Shown here one piece after another: positions 10,288 to 19,443 of a stretch of DNA of 64,000 bases. Source of the stretch: Dehalococcoidia bacterium (GTDB lineage: Bacteria; Chloroflexota; Dehalococcoidia; E44-bin15). The notes under the pieces are model-generated. The model was not told the origin of the DNA. It searched no databases and saw nothing but the letters and a program-made list of their open reading frames with translations. Where the stretch lies: NCBI GenBank assembly GCA_035528575.1, contig DATKYK010000017.1:47853-111852 (forward strand). Reading direction: 5' to 3'. Every line of letters starts with the position of its first letter. Within the stretch, counting starts at the first letter, position 1. The position numbers and the translations under genes are program-made.

Positions 10288-10297
10288 AAAGCGGAAC

Positions 10298-10549
10298 ATG
10301 AAAACAGAGCTAATTCATGTCGGTTTCGGCAATGTGCTGGCAATAAACAGGGTAATCGCTATGGCACCCCCGAATTCAGCTCCCACCAAGCGCATGGCTC
10401 AAGAGGGCAAGAGCAAGGGGATGGTTATTGACCTGACCAATGGCAGAAGGACAAAAGCGGTGCTCATTATGGACAGCGGCCATATCGTGATGGCAGCCAT
10501 CACTCCGGAGACCATTGCAGGCAGGCTGACAGCGATTCGGGAGGGTTAG
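10298..10549 (+). CDS. RemA-family (DUF370) DNA-binding regulator
   Basis: This 83-residue protein matches the RemA/YlzA family. In Bacillus, RemA is a DNA-binding activator of biofilm matrix genes, and in other phyla the gene often lies beside gmk, as here. Diagnostic segments are LIHVGFGNVLAINRVIA near the start, KGMVIDLTNGRRTKAVLIMD in the middle, and SGHIVMAAITPETIA near the end. It starts 10 bases after aroA and ends two bases before the proposed gmk start, so translational coupling is likely. The targets here are unknown. Confidence 0.88.
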   Translation: MKTELIHVGFGNVLAINRVIAMAPPNSAPTKRMAQEGKSKGMVIDLTNGRRTKAVLIMDSGHIVMAAITPETIAGRLTAIREG

Positions 10550-10551
10550 GC

Positions 10552-11163
10552 CTGAAGGATAAGCGCCCCCTTTCCAGCAAGAAGCCACTGTTTATTGTGC
10601 TCTCCGGCCCTTCCGGTGTGGGCAAGGATGCGGTGCTCGCCTGGGTGAAGGGATCGGGGCATCCCCTCTATTTCACGGTGACTGCCACCACCCGTCCGCA
10701 AAGGAAGGGAGAGAGCGATGGGGTGGACTATCAGTTCGTCTCAAGGGAGAGGTTTGAGGAGATGGTCAGTGGAGGGGAACTTGTGGAATGGGCCGAGGTC
10801 TATGGCCATTTTTATGGGGTGCCCAGGCGCCAGGTGAAAGAGGCGCTGGAGCGGGGATGCGATGTCTTGGTGAAGGTCGATGTCCAGGGGGCGGCAACCA
10901 TTAAGCGCGCCGTGCCCCAGGCACTCCTAATATTCCTGGCTCCTCCCTCTATGGCGGCATTGGAGAAACGGGTCAGGCAGCGCAATACTGAATCCGCCAT
11001 CGAGCTGGAGCGGCGCCTCGCTACTGCTCATGAAGAGATGAGCCAACAAGGGATGTTCGATTATGTGGTGGTAAATGATCGGGTGGACCGGGCGGCAGCT
11101 CAGATAGATACCATTATCGCCGCGGAGAGGCGCCGGGAAAACCCTAGGGGGGTTGACCTTTAA
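10552..11163 (+). CDS. gmk: Guanylate kinase, apparently initiated at CTG
   Basis: The enzyme phosphorylates GMP to GDP. The P-loop GPSGVGKD, the GMP-binding TTRPQRKGESDGVDYQFV region and the lid region are all present. The frame has no ATG before the P-loop. A GTG at 10597 would leave only three residues before the P-loop glycine, which is too short. A CTG at 10552 gives 203 residues, the usual length, with N-terminus KDKRPLSSKKPLFIVLSGPS. It has GGAGGG six bases upstream, an ideal ribosome site. I therefore favour the rare CTG start. The function is secure; the start is an inference. Confidence 0.93.
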   Translation: MKDKRPLSSKKPLFIVLSGPSGVGKDAVLAWVKGSGHPLYFTVTATTRPQRKGESDGVDYQFVSRERFEEMVSGGELVEWAEVYGHFYGVPRRQVKEALERGCDVLVKVDVQGAATIKRAVPQALLIFLAPPSMAALEKRVRQRNTESAIELERRLATAHEEMSQQGMFDYVVVNDRVDRAAAQIDTIIAAERRRENPRGVDL

Positions 11164-11264
11164 ATCGTCTTTGAACTCAGCTAAGCGGCACCCGGAACCC
11201 AATATGCCCCTCGACAGCAGAACTACTGGTTGTGAAAATGTTGCATGTTTACATCTGCGTTGTC

Positions 11265-11332
11265 TGTCATTCCTGCGGAAGCAGGAATTCAGAGAATGGT
11301 CGGTCTAGATTCCCGCCTGAGCGGGAATGACA
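11265..11332. repeat. Short palindromic element, TGTCATTCC ... GGAATGACA
   Basis: This 68-base element has perfect TGTCATTCC/GGAATGACA ends. Each arm is itself a hairpin: CCTGC-GGAA-GCAGG on the left, and CCCGC-CTGA-GCGGG on the right. It lies between converging gmk and the endonuclease IV-like gene and could also act as a bidirectional terminator. It shares its ends with 5028-5230. Such TGTCATTCC palindromes are widespread dispersed repeats in bacteria. Confidence 0.65.
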
Positions 11333-11390
11333 TGGGCATAGGGTTCATCAAGACACTTCAGGGCGCTATTTTCGTAGCAATAATATAAAA

Positions 11391-12236
11391 CTATAGAGAG
11401 TTGTAGGTTTCCTGGAGAAGCAGCGCGTCTCCCTCACGTTCCGGGCTTTCACAGATAATAAGCCCCTTTACCTCTAGCTCCTTTAACGCTCTTAGGAGTT
11501 CCACATAGCGGAGGTCCGAGTCTTTCAGGTTAAGATGCTTGATCTCTCCCTTTTGGTCATACTGGATCCCCGAGAGGTGAATGTGCATCTGCTCCAGTGC
11601 CTGCCTCCCCAGCCTCTCCTCCACCTGTTTCAGTATGGCCATGAATTCACCATATGAATTGAAATTTCCTGTTCTGGCATGCAGGTGGGAGAAGTCGATG
11701 CAAGGGGCGACGCCCTCGATCTCAGCGCTCAGGTTTAAAATCTCATCCAGGGTTCCGAACTGGCTACCTTTCCCCCTGGTCTCGGGCCGCAGTAAGACCC
11801 GATTGCCCGATGCCCTGAGCTTTCTAACCGTCTCCTCCAGTTTCCCTTTTGCTCTGTCGTATACCGCTGCGGGTGAATCGTTTAGATAGGAGGCAGCGTG
11901 AAACACAATACACACGGCCCCAAAGAGCGAGGCGATACGCGCGGCCTGAATCAACCGCTCCTGGCTGGCGAGGACCTTCTCTTTCTCATGGGCATTGAGA
12001 TTTATGAAATAGGGGGCGTGTGCGGTAAGCCTCACAGCACACTTTTTCGCAACCTCACCCACTTGCCGTGCCATCCCCTCATTCATCTTCACCCCGCGCA
12101 CAAATTGCACCTCTAGGCAATTAAGCCCCAGTTCCGCTACCCGCTCGATGCCGGATTCGGTCGACTGTAATATGGAGCTGCGGGGGACGCCTGCGGTACC
12201 GAAAAGGAGTTTTTCGCTCTTAACCGTAGCTACCAT
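11391..12236 (-). CDS. Endonuclease IV-like / sugar-phosphate isomerase-like TIM barrel protein
   Basis: This 281-residue protein belongs to the AP endonuclease 2/xylose isomerase-like barrel family. Metal-ligand segments typical of endonuclease IV are recognisable in order: LTAHAPYFINL, VFHAAS, LRPETRGKGSQFGT, CIDFSHLHAR, HIHLSG and ICESP. The endonuclease IV family incises abasic sites in DNA using zinc ions. In that family the conserved position is usually ENTAG, whereas here it is RPETRGKG. This deviation means a repair role is probable but not certain. It is a single gene converging on gmk, with its 5' end facing the MFS gene. Confidence 0.8.
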   Translation of the reverse strand: MVATVKSEKLLFGTAGVPRSSILQSTESGIERVAELGLNCLEVQFVRGVKMNEGMARQVGEVAKKCAVRLTAHAPYFINLNAHEKEKVLASQERLIQAARIASLFGAVCIVFHAASYLNDSPAAVYDRAKGKLEETVRKLRASGNRVLLRPETRGKGSQFGTLDEILNLSAEIEGVAPCIDFSHLHARTGNFNSYGEFMAILKQVEERLGRQALEQMHIHLSGIQYDQKGEIKHLNLKDSDLRYVELLRALKELEVKGLIICESPEREGDALLLQETYNSL

Positions 12237-12281
12237 AGGTGCATTCTAGCTGCCATGGTGAGGGGTGTCAAGAAATCTTGC

Positions 12282-12310
12282 TTGACATATGACAAGGAGG
12301 GCGATATTCT
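12282..12310 (+). promoter_or_regulatory. Promoter with a Shine-Dalgarno-like spacer before the MFS gene
   Basis: TTGACA (12282-12287), 17 bases and TATTCT (12305-12310) form a strong promoter. The spacer contains AAGGAGG (12295-12301). Transcription would start about 12317, beyond the GTG at 12314 and about six bases before the ATG at 12323. The apparent ribosome site would not be in that message. Confidence 0.65.
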
Positions 12311-12313
12311 GCG

Positions 12314-13597
12314 GTGGAAGCGATGTCGGTTTTTCAACACCCTGACCCGCCAGGAAGTAGTGAACTGGATGCATTAATCCCTTATCAGGGAAAGGTCACT
12401 ACCTTCACCTCGCTCAAGAATCGCCACTACCGCTGGTTCTGGCTGGGTATGCTCGCCTCCTTTGTAGCGGTCCATTTTCAGCTGGTTGCACGGAACTGGC
12501 TGGTCTATGAGATGACCGGTTCGGCGCTGTACTTGGGTATCGTGATCGCTGCCTGGGGGCTTCCCATCCTCCTGCTCTCGCTTTATGGGGGCGCGGTAGC
12601 CGATCGGGTTAAAAAGCGTGACCTTCTTATCTGGACCCAGGTGGCCAATGGCATTATCACCCTCATCATCGCTGTTCTGATAGGTACCGGGGAGATTGCC
12701 CTGTGGCATCTAATCGCTGCTGCAGCACTCACCGGTATTATCTTTGCCTTCCATGTACCTGCGCGCCTGGCGATAATCCCTGAACTGGTGCAGGAAAGGG
12801 AGCTCATGAATGCCATCGCACTTAACTCCACCGGGATGAATCTGTCAAGATTTATAGGCTTCGCCATTGGGGGAGCACTGCTAGGTGCCATCGGGGTGGC
12901 CGGCGTCTACTACTTAGTGGTGTTCTGCTTCTTTGTATCGGCGGCCTTGCTATTTATGCTGCCGGTGGTGGAGAAGGTTCGAGAGCGAGCGGTCACCTCG
13001 ATACGGGTTGACCTGGTGGAGGGACTGCGCTACCTACACCACAGCCCCATCATCCGCTCGCTGCTGGCTATGGCCTTCGTCTCCATCGCCTTTGGCCTGC
13101 CCTACATGAACCTTATGCCCGTATTTGCCGTTGACATCTTCAATGTTGGCGAGGTTGGCCTGGGATTGCTTCTGGGCATGGCGGGACTGGGGTCGCTTAT
13201 CGGCTCCCTCGTCATCGCCTCCCTGGGAGATTTCCGGAGGAAGGGGCTGCTTCTTGTCGGTCTCGCTTTCGGGTTCGGGGCCAGCGTGGCGTTCTTTGGT
13301 TTTTCAGGTTCCTACCCCCTCTCACTCGTGCTGCTTGTCGCGGTGGGTCTGCTCGGCACCGGCTATCTGGCGATTAATAATACACTGATTCAGAGCAGTG
13401 TGCCCCATGAGATGCTGGGAAGGGTGATGAGCATCTATGTTATGACCTTTGCCATGATGCCACTCGGGACATTGCCGCTGGGCGCTGTTAGCGAGGCTGT
13501 CGGAGCGCCACTGGCGATAGGGGCTGGTGGCATCATTGTGGTCCTCTTCACCCTGGTGATGGCTGTCTTTCAGCCCAGACTCAGGCGACTGGAGTAG
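12314..13597 (+). CDS. Major facilitator superfamily efflux transporter
   Basis: This 427-residue (GTG start) or 424-residue (ATG at 12323) protein has about 12 hydrophobic segments. The layout is typical of the MFS_3/EntS-like group of drug or siderophore exporters. A short cytoplasmic N-terminus ends NRHYRWFWLGML. The loop after helix 2 contains GGAVADRVKKRD, the classical MFS motif A. The substrate cannot be told. It is a single gene, its stop 12 bases from the convergent gene at 13610. The start is ambiguous because a strong promoter overlaps the only good ribosome site. Confidence 0.9.
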   Translation: MEAMSVFQHPDPPGSSELDALIPYQGKVTTFTSLKNRHYRWFWLGMLASFVAVHFQLVARNWLVYEMTGSALYLGIVIAAWGLPILLLSLYGGAVADRVKKRDLLIWTQVANGIITLIIAVLIGTGEIALWHLIAAAALTGIIFAFHVPARLAIIPELVQERELMNAIALNSTGMNLSRFIGFAIGGALLGAIGVAGVYYLVVFCFFVSAALLFMLPVVEKVRERAVTSIRVDLVEGLRYLHHSPIIRSLLAMAFVSIAFGLPYMNLMPVFAVDIFNVGEVGLGLLLGMAGLGSLIGSLVIASLGDFRRKGLLLVGLAFGFGASVAFFGFSGSYPLSLVLLVAVGLLGTGYLAINNTLIQSSVPHEMLGRVMSIYVMTFAMMPLGTLPLGAVSEAVGAPLAIGAGGIIVVLFTLVMAVFQPRLRRLE

Positions 13598-13609
13598 GCG
13601 GAGGGGGGG

Positions 13610-14374
13610 TTACTCTTCCTCTTCCTCTTCCTCATCGGTTATCACCTCTTCGCCCAGGTAAGGGAGCATGACCTCCGCCTTCTCGCGCCTTCTCCTCCTG
13701 GAAAGGGGAAGGGCATCGATAGCATGCCTAAGTCCTGAGAGCCCTTCCTTGGCATCACCCGCCACCTTTACTACCACCCCCGCCAGCCCGGTCTCCCAGA
13801 GCTCTTTGAGGTCTTCCCCCGGTATACCGATGGGGGTTGTCGCTAACAGGGGCTTACGCACTAGGTTCGCCAGATGCTGGCAGACCATCAGTCGCTGCAC
13901 CGTGAGCGAAGGCTCGTCACCGATAAGCACAGCATCGATAGGTAGTTGCGCGGTAGCTCGTATCAAGCCGTCGGGCAGCGAGGGCCCGAGCTTTAAAATC
14001 CGGCCCATCTCTCCCTCTCGAAGCAGAATGAGCGGAGCTTTTTCAGCGTCGAAGACCAGGAAATCGCATCCCGCCGCTTTGAGCCGGGCGAGCTGCTCCT
14101 CGGTAGTTTCGCCGATTGAAACTCCCCAGGGAAGCTCCCCGAAAGATGTGGCGATTTTTTCTGGTTTTTGGAAAAAATTGGCGCTCTCCTCCTCGCTGAG
14201 CAGCACGGCATCGGCACTCTCCCTGGCCGCAGCGATGGCAGTGGCATCTACCTCGGGAAGGGTGGCGATAAGCAACATGCGGGGGCTTTTCGGTGTCGCT
14301 ACCGCTGTCCTGAAGCCTATAGAGGGGGTCGAACCTCGAGATACCTGATTCAACTTATCGAGAAGCTTGCTCAC
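13610..14374 (-). CDS. Unrecognised soluble protein with polyglutamate C-terminus
   Basis: I place the start at the GTG at 14374, which has GGAGG four bases upstream. The frame continues further upstream but crosses a tRNA fragment and looks non-coding. The 254-residue product has alternating beta strands and helices (MLLIATLPEVDATAIAAARE, CDFLVFDAEKAPLIL, GLAGVVVKVAGDA). That suggests an alpha/beta barrel, perhaps of the quinolinate/aldolase type, but no active-site motif is evident. The tail is highly basic (LSRRRRREKAE) then ends in an eight-residue acidic run. I do not recognise a family. It lies beside the 3' tRNA-Thr fragment that marks the left edge of the proposed island. Confidence 0.7.
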   Translation of the reverse strand: MSKLLDKLNQVSRGSTPSIGFRTAVATPKSPRMLLIATLPEVDATAIAAARESADAVLLSEEESANFFQKPEKIATSFGELPWGVSIGETTEEQLARLKAAGCDFLVFDAEKAPLILLREGEMGRILKLGPSLPDGLIRATAQLPIDAVLIGDEPSLTVQRLMVCQHLANLVRKPLLATTPIGIPGEDLKELWETGLAGVVVKVAGDAKEGLSGLRHAIDALPLSRRRRREKAEVMLPYLGEEVITDEEEEEEE

Positions 14375-14469
14375 AATTCCTCCCTTTTCGAACTTTATGG
14401 TTGCAAAGGGAATCAGGGTGACTTTAAGAAACCCGATTCTCTCTAACGGGGGCTGGTATAGGCGAAAAC

Positions 14470-14511
14470 AGCCAGCGGTCGGAATCGAACCGACGACCGG
14501 CGGTTTACGAA
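14470..14511 (-). repeat. tRNA-Thr 3'-half fragment (putative attachment-site remnant)
   Basis: Forty-two bases match the 3' part of the complete tRNA-Thr(CGU) at 25744-25815. They run from the anticodon loop TTCGTAA through the T arm to the acceptor strand CGCTGGC, with one difference in the T loop. The 5' side then diverges completely, so it cannot be a functional tRNA. Breakage exactly at the anticodon loop is the usual crossover position for tyrosine integrases using tRNA genes. Confidence 0.8.
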
Positions 14512-14706
14512 TACGCGACTTGCAATTTCTCCTCAATCTGAAGCTAAAACTACTGTATTTCAGATCCCTATGACCTGCAGTTTTTACATCAACGAGGAGA
14601 CAAGTCAAAAGCAATTATACAGAAATTCGAGAAAAATTCAATACAGTACGTCGGATCGCAAGAGAAAGCGTACACCTTTTTTTACTTGCACCAACCGACG
14701 CATACC

Positions 14707-16005
14707 CTAGCGAGCAGAAGCAAGAGAGTGGAGTGCCCTGTCTATAGCTTTAACTGTAATCTGAATATCTTCGCTGGAATGAGCAACGGAGACAAAAGCA
14801 GCTTCAAATTGAGAGGGGGGCCAGTAGATGCCTTCTTCTAATAGCTGTTGGAAGAACAGGCCAAAGAGCCGCGCATCTGCCCGCTTCGCTGATTCGAAAT
14901 CAAATATTGGTTCATCGGTGAAGAAAGCAGTCAGGATCGAGCCTACGCGTGATGTATGCACAGGTACCTTCGCGCTGGTCGAAGCCGCGGCTATGCCCTC
15001 TTCTAAAGCAGATGACATGGCTTCCAGTTGCCTGTAAACCCCTGGTCGGCTTAAAACCTTGAGCGTCTCTATTCCCGCTGTCATAGCCAAGGGATTACCG
15101 GACAGCGTACCTGCCTGATAAACTGGCCCCATTGGTGCTACCATCTCCATAATCTCTCGCTTGCCACCATAAGCTCCTATTGGTAACCCGCCACCAATAA
15201 CCTTTCCCAGACAGGTTAAATCTGGTGTTATTCCATAGAGGGCCTGCGCCCCTTCATAAGCCAGGCGAAAACCAGTGACCACCTCATCGAATATGAGTAG
15301 AGCCCCGCACTTTTCGGTTAATACACGAAGGCCTTCCAAGAATCCAGGCCGGGGTGGGACTACTCCCATGTTAGCGGCAACTGGCTCGACTATTACAGCC
15401 GCAATCTCTTTTGGATAGTGCTCGAATAAGTGCCTAACGGCATTTGTATCATTGTACGGAACTACGAGCGTATCACGAGTATAGCTCGATGGCACTCCGG
15501 GGCTATCTGGTATCCCTAATGTAGCTACTCCAGAGCCGGACTTGGCGAGAAGTCCGTCTGAATGTCCATGGTAGCACCCGGCGAACTTCACTATTCTGTC
15601 TCTGCCGGTGAAGGCTCTGGCCAGACGTATGGCACTCATGGTAGCTTCTGTGCCTGAGTTAACAAAGCGAATCATTTCAATAGCAGGCATAGCCGTGCAG
15701 ACCATTTCTGCCAGCGTGGTCTCAAGCTCAGTGGGAGCGCCAAAGCTTGTACCTTGCTCTACCGCCTTCTTGAGCGCCTTCACCACTTGGGGGTGGGAAT
15801 GTCCCAGGATTAATGGGCCCCAGGAACAAACGTAGTCTATAAATTCGTTGCCGTCCTCATCGCAGATTCGGGAACCCTGGCCACGTTTAATGAAGAGGGG
15901 GCATATATTAATTGCCTTAAAGGCTCGTACCGGGCTATTGACACCCCCGGGCAAATAGCGTTTGGCTTCATCAAAGAGCTCTCTTGAACGCTTTGAATCC
16001 TTCAT
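14707..16005 (-). CDS. hemL: Glutamate-1-semialdehyde 2,1-aminomutase
   Basis: This PLP enzyme converts glutamate-1-semialdehyde to 5-aminolevulinate. Family motifs include [13 protein letters not shown] near the start, [25 protein letters not shown] and the PLP-lysine region [17 protein letters not shown] prefer the ATG at 16005, preceded by GGGAGGGG, over an ATG at 16026 that overlaps the hemB stop. This gives 432 residues. It is the last gene of the tetrapyrrole operon and, with hemA and hemB, completes the C5 route from glutamyl-tRNA to porphobilinogen. Confidence 0.96.
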   Translation of the reverse strand: MKDSKRSRELFDEAKRYLPGGVNSPVRAFKAINICPLFIKRGQGSRICDEDGNEFIDYVCSWGPLILGHSHPQVVKALKKAVEQGTSFGAPTELETTLAEMVCTAMPAIEMIRFVNSGTEATMSAIRLARAFTGRDRIVKFAGCYHGHSDGLLAKSGSGVATLGIPDSPGVPSSYTRDTLVVPYNDTNAVRHLFEHYPKEIAAVIVEPVAANMGVVPPRPGFLEGLRVLTEKCGALLIFDEVVTGFRLAYEGAQALYGITPDLTCLGKVIGGGLPIGAYGGKREIMEMVAPMGPVYQAGTLSGNPLAMTAGIETLKVLSRPGVYRQLEAMSSALEEGIAAASTSAKVPVHTSRVGSILTAFFTDEPIFDFESAKRADARLFGLFFQQLLEEGIYWPPSQFEAAFVSVAHSSEDIQITVKAIDRALHSLASAR

Positions 16006-16022
16006 ATTCACCCCTCCCGGGC

Positions 16023-16994
16023 TCATACCCAGGGAGCAGCCTCCTTGGCGTGGTAGGTGATGATGAAGTCCGCACCTGCCCTCTTGATAGCGGTTAGAAT
16101 CTCGAGTATCGTCTGTCTCTCATCTATCCAGCCGCGCTGCGCCGCTGCTTTAACCATGGCGAACTCGCCACTGACATTGTAGGCAGCCAATGGGCAATTG
16201 AAGGCATTGCGCACCCTATGCAGAACATCCAGGTAAGCCAAGGCAGGCTTTACCATAATCATGTCTGCGCCCTCGGCTATATCCTGTTCTACCTCCCTCA
16301 AAGCCTCTCGCCAGTTAGGGGGATCCATCTGATAAGAGCGGCGGTCGCCGAACTGCGGCGTGGATTCGGCGGCCTCGCGGAAGGGCCCGTAGAAAGCGGA
16401 GGCATATTTTGCGGCGTAGGAAAGAATGGGAATATGATTGAATCCCCCCTCATCCAGTGCTTCCCGGATCGCCTTAACCCTGCCATCCATCATATCGGAT
16501 GGCGCCACTATGTCAGCACCGGCCTCAGCATGGGATAGGGCCGTTCTTGCCAGGAGTTTCAGGGTCTGGTCGTTATCGACATAGCCATCTACAACAATTC
16601 CACAGTGACCGTGGCTTGTATATTCACAGAGACAAACGTCGGTCATTATCAGTAGCTCCGGCACCGACTGCTTGACGGTGCGTACTGCTTGCTGAACAAC
16701 CCCTCTGGGATGATAAGCCGCAGAGCCGAACGCGTCCTTATTGCTGGGTATACCAAACAGGATCACTGCTGGAATTCCGAGCTTAGCCACTCCCTCAATC
16801 TCCCCGGGCAGCATATCTATAGAATAGCGAAAGATGCCTGGCATGGTGGCTATTTCCTGTTTTTGGCCGTTGCCCTCTACGACAAAGAGGGGGTAAACCA
16901 GATCCCCTACACTGATGCGGGTTTCCCGAACTAAGGCCCGTAGCGGTTCCGTCTGCCGTAGACGACGAGAACGTAATAGAGGAAAGCCTGTCAT
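16023..16994 (-). CDS. hemB: Delta-aminolevulinic acid dehydratase (porphobilinogen synthase)
   Basis: It condenses two 5-aminolevulinate molecules to porphobilinogen. The 323-residue TIM barrel begins [20 protein letters not shown], typical of the family. The segment [14 protein letters not shown] carries the three-cysteine zinc site, so a zinc-dependent enzyme is expected. [10 protein letters not shown] and the Schiff-base lysine in [10 protein letters not shown] follow. The ATG overlaps the stop of the cobA-hemD gene by four bases (ATGA), indicating coupled translation in the operon. Confidence 0.97.
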   Translation of the reverse strand: MTGFPLLRSRRLRQTEPLRALVRETRISVGDLVYPLFVVEGNGQKQEIATMPGIFRYSIDMLPGEIEGVAKLGIPAVILFGIPSNKDAFGSAAYHPRGVVQQAVRTVKQSVPELLIMTDVCLCEYTSHGHCGIVVDGYVDNDQTLKLLARTALSHAEAGADIVAPSDMMDGRVKAIREALDEGGFNHIPILSYAAKYASAFYGPFREAAESTPQFGDRRSYQMDPPNWREALREVEQDIAEGADMIMVKPALAYLDVLHRVRNAFNCPLAAYNVSGEFAMVKAAAQRGWIDERQTILEILTAIKRAGADFIITYHAKEAAPWV

Positions 16995-18523
16995 GTGCTC
17001 CTCCCTTCACCTGTACGGTAGTACTGTTCTATAGCCTCCACTAATCCGGGGATCGTGTTTTCCCCGGCAACTATGTCCACTCTCAATCCCATTTCTTCAG
17101 CCGTAGCCGCTGTCTTTGGCCCGATGCAAGCAACCTTAGCCGTTCCTATTGAAGGGATCTCGGTACCCAGCAAAGCTAGTAAATTGGTCACAGTTGAGGA
17201 GCTGGTAAAGGTAACCGTGTCAATTTTTCCAGATAAGAGCATCTGTTTTCCTTGGGAACAATCTGTATTTGCCTGGATGGTCCTGTAAATAGCTATCTCG
17301 TGCACCTCTGCTCCGAGCTGGGTGATCCCTTCAGCCAGCTCCCTATTCGCTATGTCAGCACGAGGGAGTAGAACACGAGAACCAGCGACCACTCTATCTT
17401 TGATACCAGACAATAAGCACTCACTGGTATAGGTAGTGGGAACGTAGTCAGGGAGTATCCCATATGTAGTTATCGCCTTTGCGGTTGCTGGGCCGATAGC
17501 GCCGATCCTGATGCCCTTGAGACATCGGGCATCGAGAGCCAGATCAGATAACCGCAGGAAGAATGCCTCTACACCATTGACACTGGTGAAGACTATCCAT
17601 TGATAATTGTCCAGATTAAGGATTTCTCGATCCAGTTCGTCTGTGTGTAGTGCAGCCTGAATCTCGATTACGGGCATTTTAACTGGCTGGGCGCCCTTCT
17701 CCCTGAGAAGTCTGCTCATTAGGCTGGTCTGATGCTCTGCCCTGGTGACCAGGATGCGCTTGCCAAATAGGGGAGTGTTGTCGAACCAGCGGAGCTTTTC
17801 CCGTAGCCTGACCACCTCTCCGACCACTATCACTGCGGGAGGGCTGAAACCTTTCTGCGTCGCTTTGGCTACTATGTCGGACAACGTGCCGACAACGGTT
17901 TCCTGCCTGGGCCCACAGCCCTCTCTGATAAGAGCAATTGGGGTAGTGGGAGCTCTGCCATGATCTACCAGTTTCCGAACTATATGAGACAGGTTTGCCA
18001 CGCCCATAAGAAAGACCAGGGTGTCCGCCGCCGTAGCCAGCTTCTCCCAGGCAATGCTCGATCTGTCTTTGCTGGGATCCTCGTGTCCGGTAACAACGGC
18101 GAAAGACGATGCCAGCCCGCGGTGTGTAAGCGGGATGCCGGCATAGGCGGGGACAGCCGACGCCGATGATACCCCGCATATCACCTGAAAGGAGACCTGG
18201 TTCCGTGCCAGGGCTTCCGCCTCCTCTCCTCCCCGCCCTAGGATGAACGGGTCCCCTCCCTTCAGTCGCGCTACCGTCTTGCCCTCCTTTGCCTTCTCCA
18301 CCAGCAGGCGATCTATATCGCCTTGCTCCCAGGCGTGGCACGCAGGGGTCTTACCCACGTATATCTTTTCCGCGTCAGGGCGGGCTGACTCGAGAAGGCT
18401 GCAATCGACCAAGTGATCATATACGATCACATCAGCATGCTTGAGACAATCGAGACCCTTAGTTGTAATCAGTCCTGGATCACCGGGTCCGGCTCCCAAG
18501 AGGTAAACCTTGCCACGCTTCAC
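16991..18523 (-). CDS. Fused uroporphyrinogen-III methyltransferase and uroporphyrinogen-III synthase
   Basis: This 510-residue fusion joins two steps. Residues 1-245 are a CobA/SUMT-type methylase that makes precorrin-2 ([37 protein letters not shown]). Residues about 255-505 are HemD, which cyclises hydroxymethylbilane to uroporphyrinogen III ([20 protein letters not shown]). Such CobA-HemD fusions are known in Clostridia and Chloroflexota. Placing them in one chain channels the intermediate towards siroheme, heme d1 or cobalamin. The gene overlaps its neighbours by four bases on both sides. Confidence 0.95.
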   Translation of the reverse strand: MKRGKVYLLGAGPGDPGLITTKGLDCLKHADVIVYDHLVDCSLLESARPDAEKIYVGKTPACHAWEQGDIDRLLVEKAKEGKTVARLKGGDPFILGRGGEEAEALARNQVSFQVICGVSSASAVPAYAGIPLTHRGLASSFAVVTGHEDPSKDRSSIAWEKLATAADTLVFLMGVANLSHIVRKLVDHGRAPTTPIALIREGCGPRQETVVGTLSDIVAKATQKGFSPPAVIVVGEVVRLREKLRWFDNTPLFGKRILVTRAEHQTSLMSRLLREKGAQPVKMPVIEIQAALHTDELDREILNLDNYQWIVFTSVNGVEAFFLRLSDLALDARCLKGIRIGAIGPATAKAITTYGILPDYVPTTYTSECLLSGIKDRVVAGSRVLLPRADIANRELAEGITQLGAEVHEIAIYRTIQANTDCSQGKQMLLSGKIDTVTFTSSSTVTNLLALLGTEIPSIGTAKVACIGPKTAATAEEMGLRVDIVAGENTIPGLVEAIEQYYRTGEGRST

Positions 18524-19443
18524 CGGACTTTCGCCTCTCTGATGAGTTGTGATGCACCCATTGCAAGTATCTTTTGAGCCAGCCGGATTCCTACCTGCTC
18601 GGGGCTAGAGATGTTTCCTTCCTCAGAGCTGCTTATAATTGACTGGCCAGTGGTGCCAGCCACCATTCCGTCAAGCCTGAGGGTATCGCTATTAAGTGTG
18701 CCCAGCGCTGCTATCGGGGCACGACAGCCGCCGCCCAGGGATCGGAGAAAGGCACGCTCGGCAACGACGCTGCACTGGGTGGGGTGGTGATTGAGTACGG
18801 AAACGAGCTCGGCTATGTGCTGGTCACACGAGCGTATCTCTATCCCCAGCGCTCCTTGTCCTACCGACGGAAGAAAGTGCTCTGGAGATAGGTATTCCGT
18901 TATCCTTTCCTCATAGCCAAGACGGATCATGGCCGCAGCAGCCAGTATAACGCTGTCAAGTTCACCAGAGGACACCTTCCGCAGTCGGGTATCAATATTT
19001 CCCCTGATGCTACATATTTCCAAGTCAGGGCGATAGCTGAGCACCTGAATGGCACGCCGCAAGCTCCCCGTGCCTACTCGTGAACCTGGTGCCAGCTCGG
19101 AGAGCCTGGTGGTTTTCGATACCAGAACATCCCTGGGATCGAGCCTCTCTACAACTGCTGCCAAGGATAGCCTGTTGGGGATTTCAGTGGGTATATCCTT
19201 AAGGCTATGAATTGCTAGGTCGATTCGGCCATCCAGTAGGGCCTCCTCCAGTTCCTTTACAAATACCCCCACACCTGCCATCCGATCCATAGGGACCTTA
19301 TGCTCGCGGTCACCTCTGGTTACTATTATGTCGAGGGTGAACTCAAGCTCAGGATTCAGCTCTTGCAGTTTGGCTAACACGCTTTCAGCTTGAATTTGAG
19401 CAAGCTTGCTGCCCCGGGAACCAATGACGATGCCCTTCCTCAC
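18520..19443 (-). CDS. hemC: Hydroxymethylbilane synthase (porphobilinogen deaminase)
   Basis: The enzyme polymerises four porphobilinogens on a covalently bound dipyrromethane cofactor. The 307-residue protein has the N-terminal GSRGSKLAQIQAESV motif, the cluster HSLKDIPTEI with the catalytic aspartate region, and the cofactor cysteine C240 in GGGCRAP. The length is normal. The start codon overlaps the stop of hemA by four bases. It is an essential middle step of the operon. Confidence 0.97.
   Translation of the reverse strand: MRKGIVIGSRGSKLAQIQAESVLAKLQELNPELEFTLDIIVTRGDREHKVPMDRMAGVGVFVKELEEALLDGRIDLAIHSLKDIPTEIPNRLSLAAVVERLDPRDVLVSKTTRLSELAPGSRVGTGSLRRAIQVLSYRPDLEICSIRGNIDTRLRKVSSGELDSVILAAAAMIRLGYEERITEYLSPEHFLPSVGQGALGIEIRSCDQHIAELVSVLNHHPTQCSVVAERAFLRSLGGGCRAPIAALGTLNSDTLRLDGMVAGTTGQSIISSSEEGNISSPEQVGIRLAQKILAMGASQLIREAKVR

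Noticed and set aside
14375..14614. N-terminal extension of the polyglutamate-tailed protein
   Set aside because: The open frame there crosses a tRNA fragment and encodes arginine-rich, non-conserved sequence; the GTG at 14374 has an ideal ribosome site.
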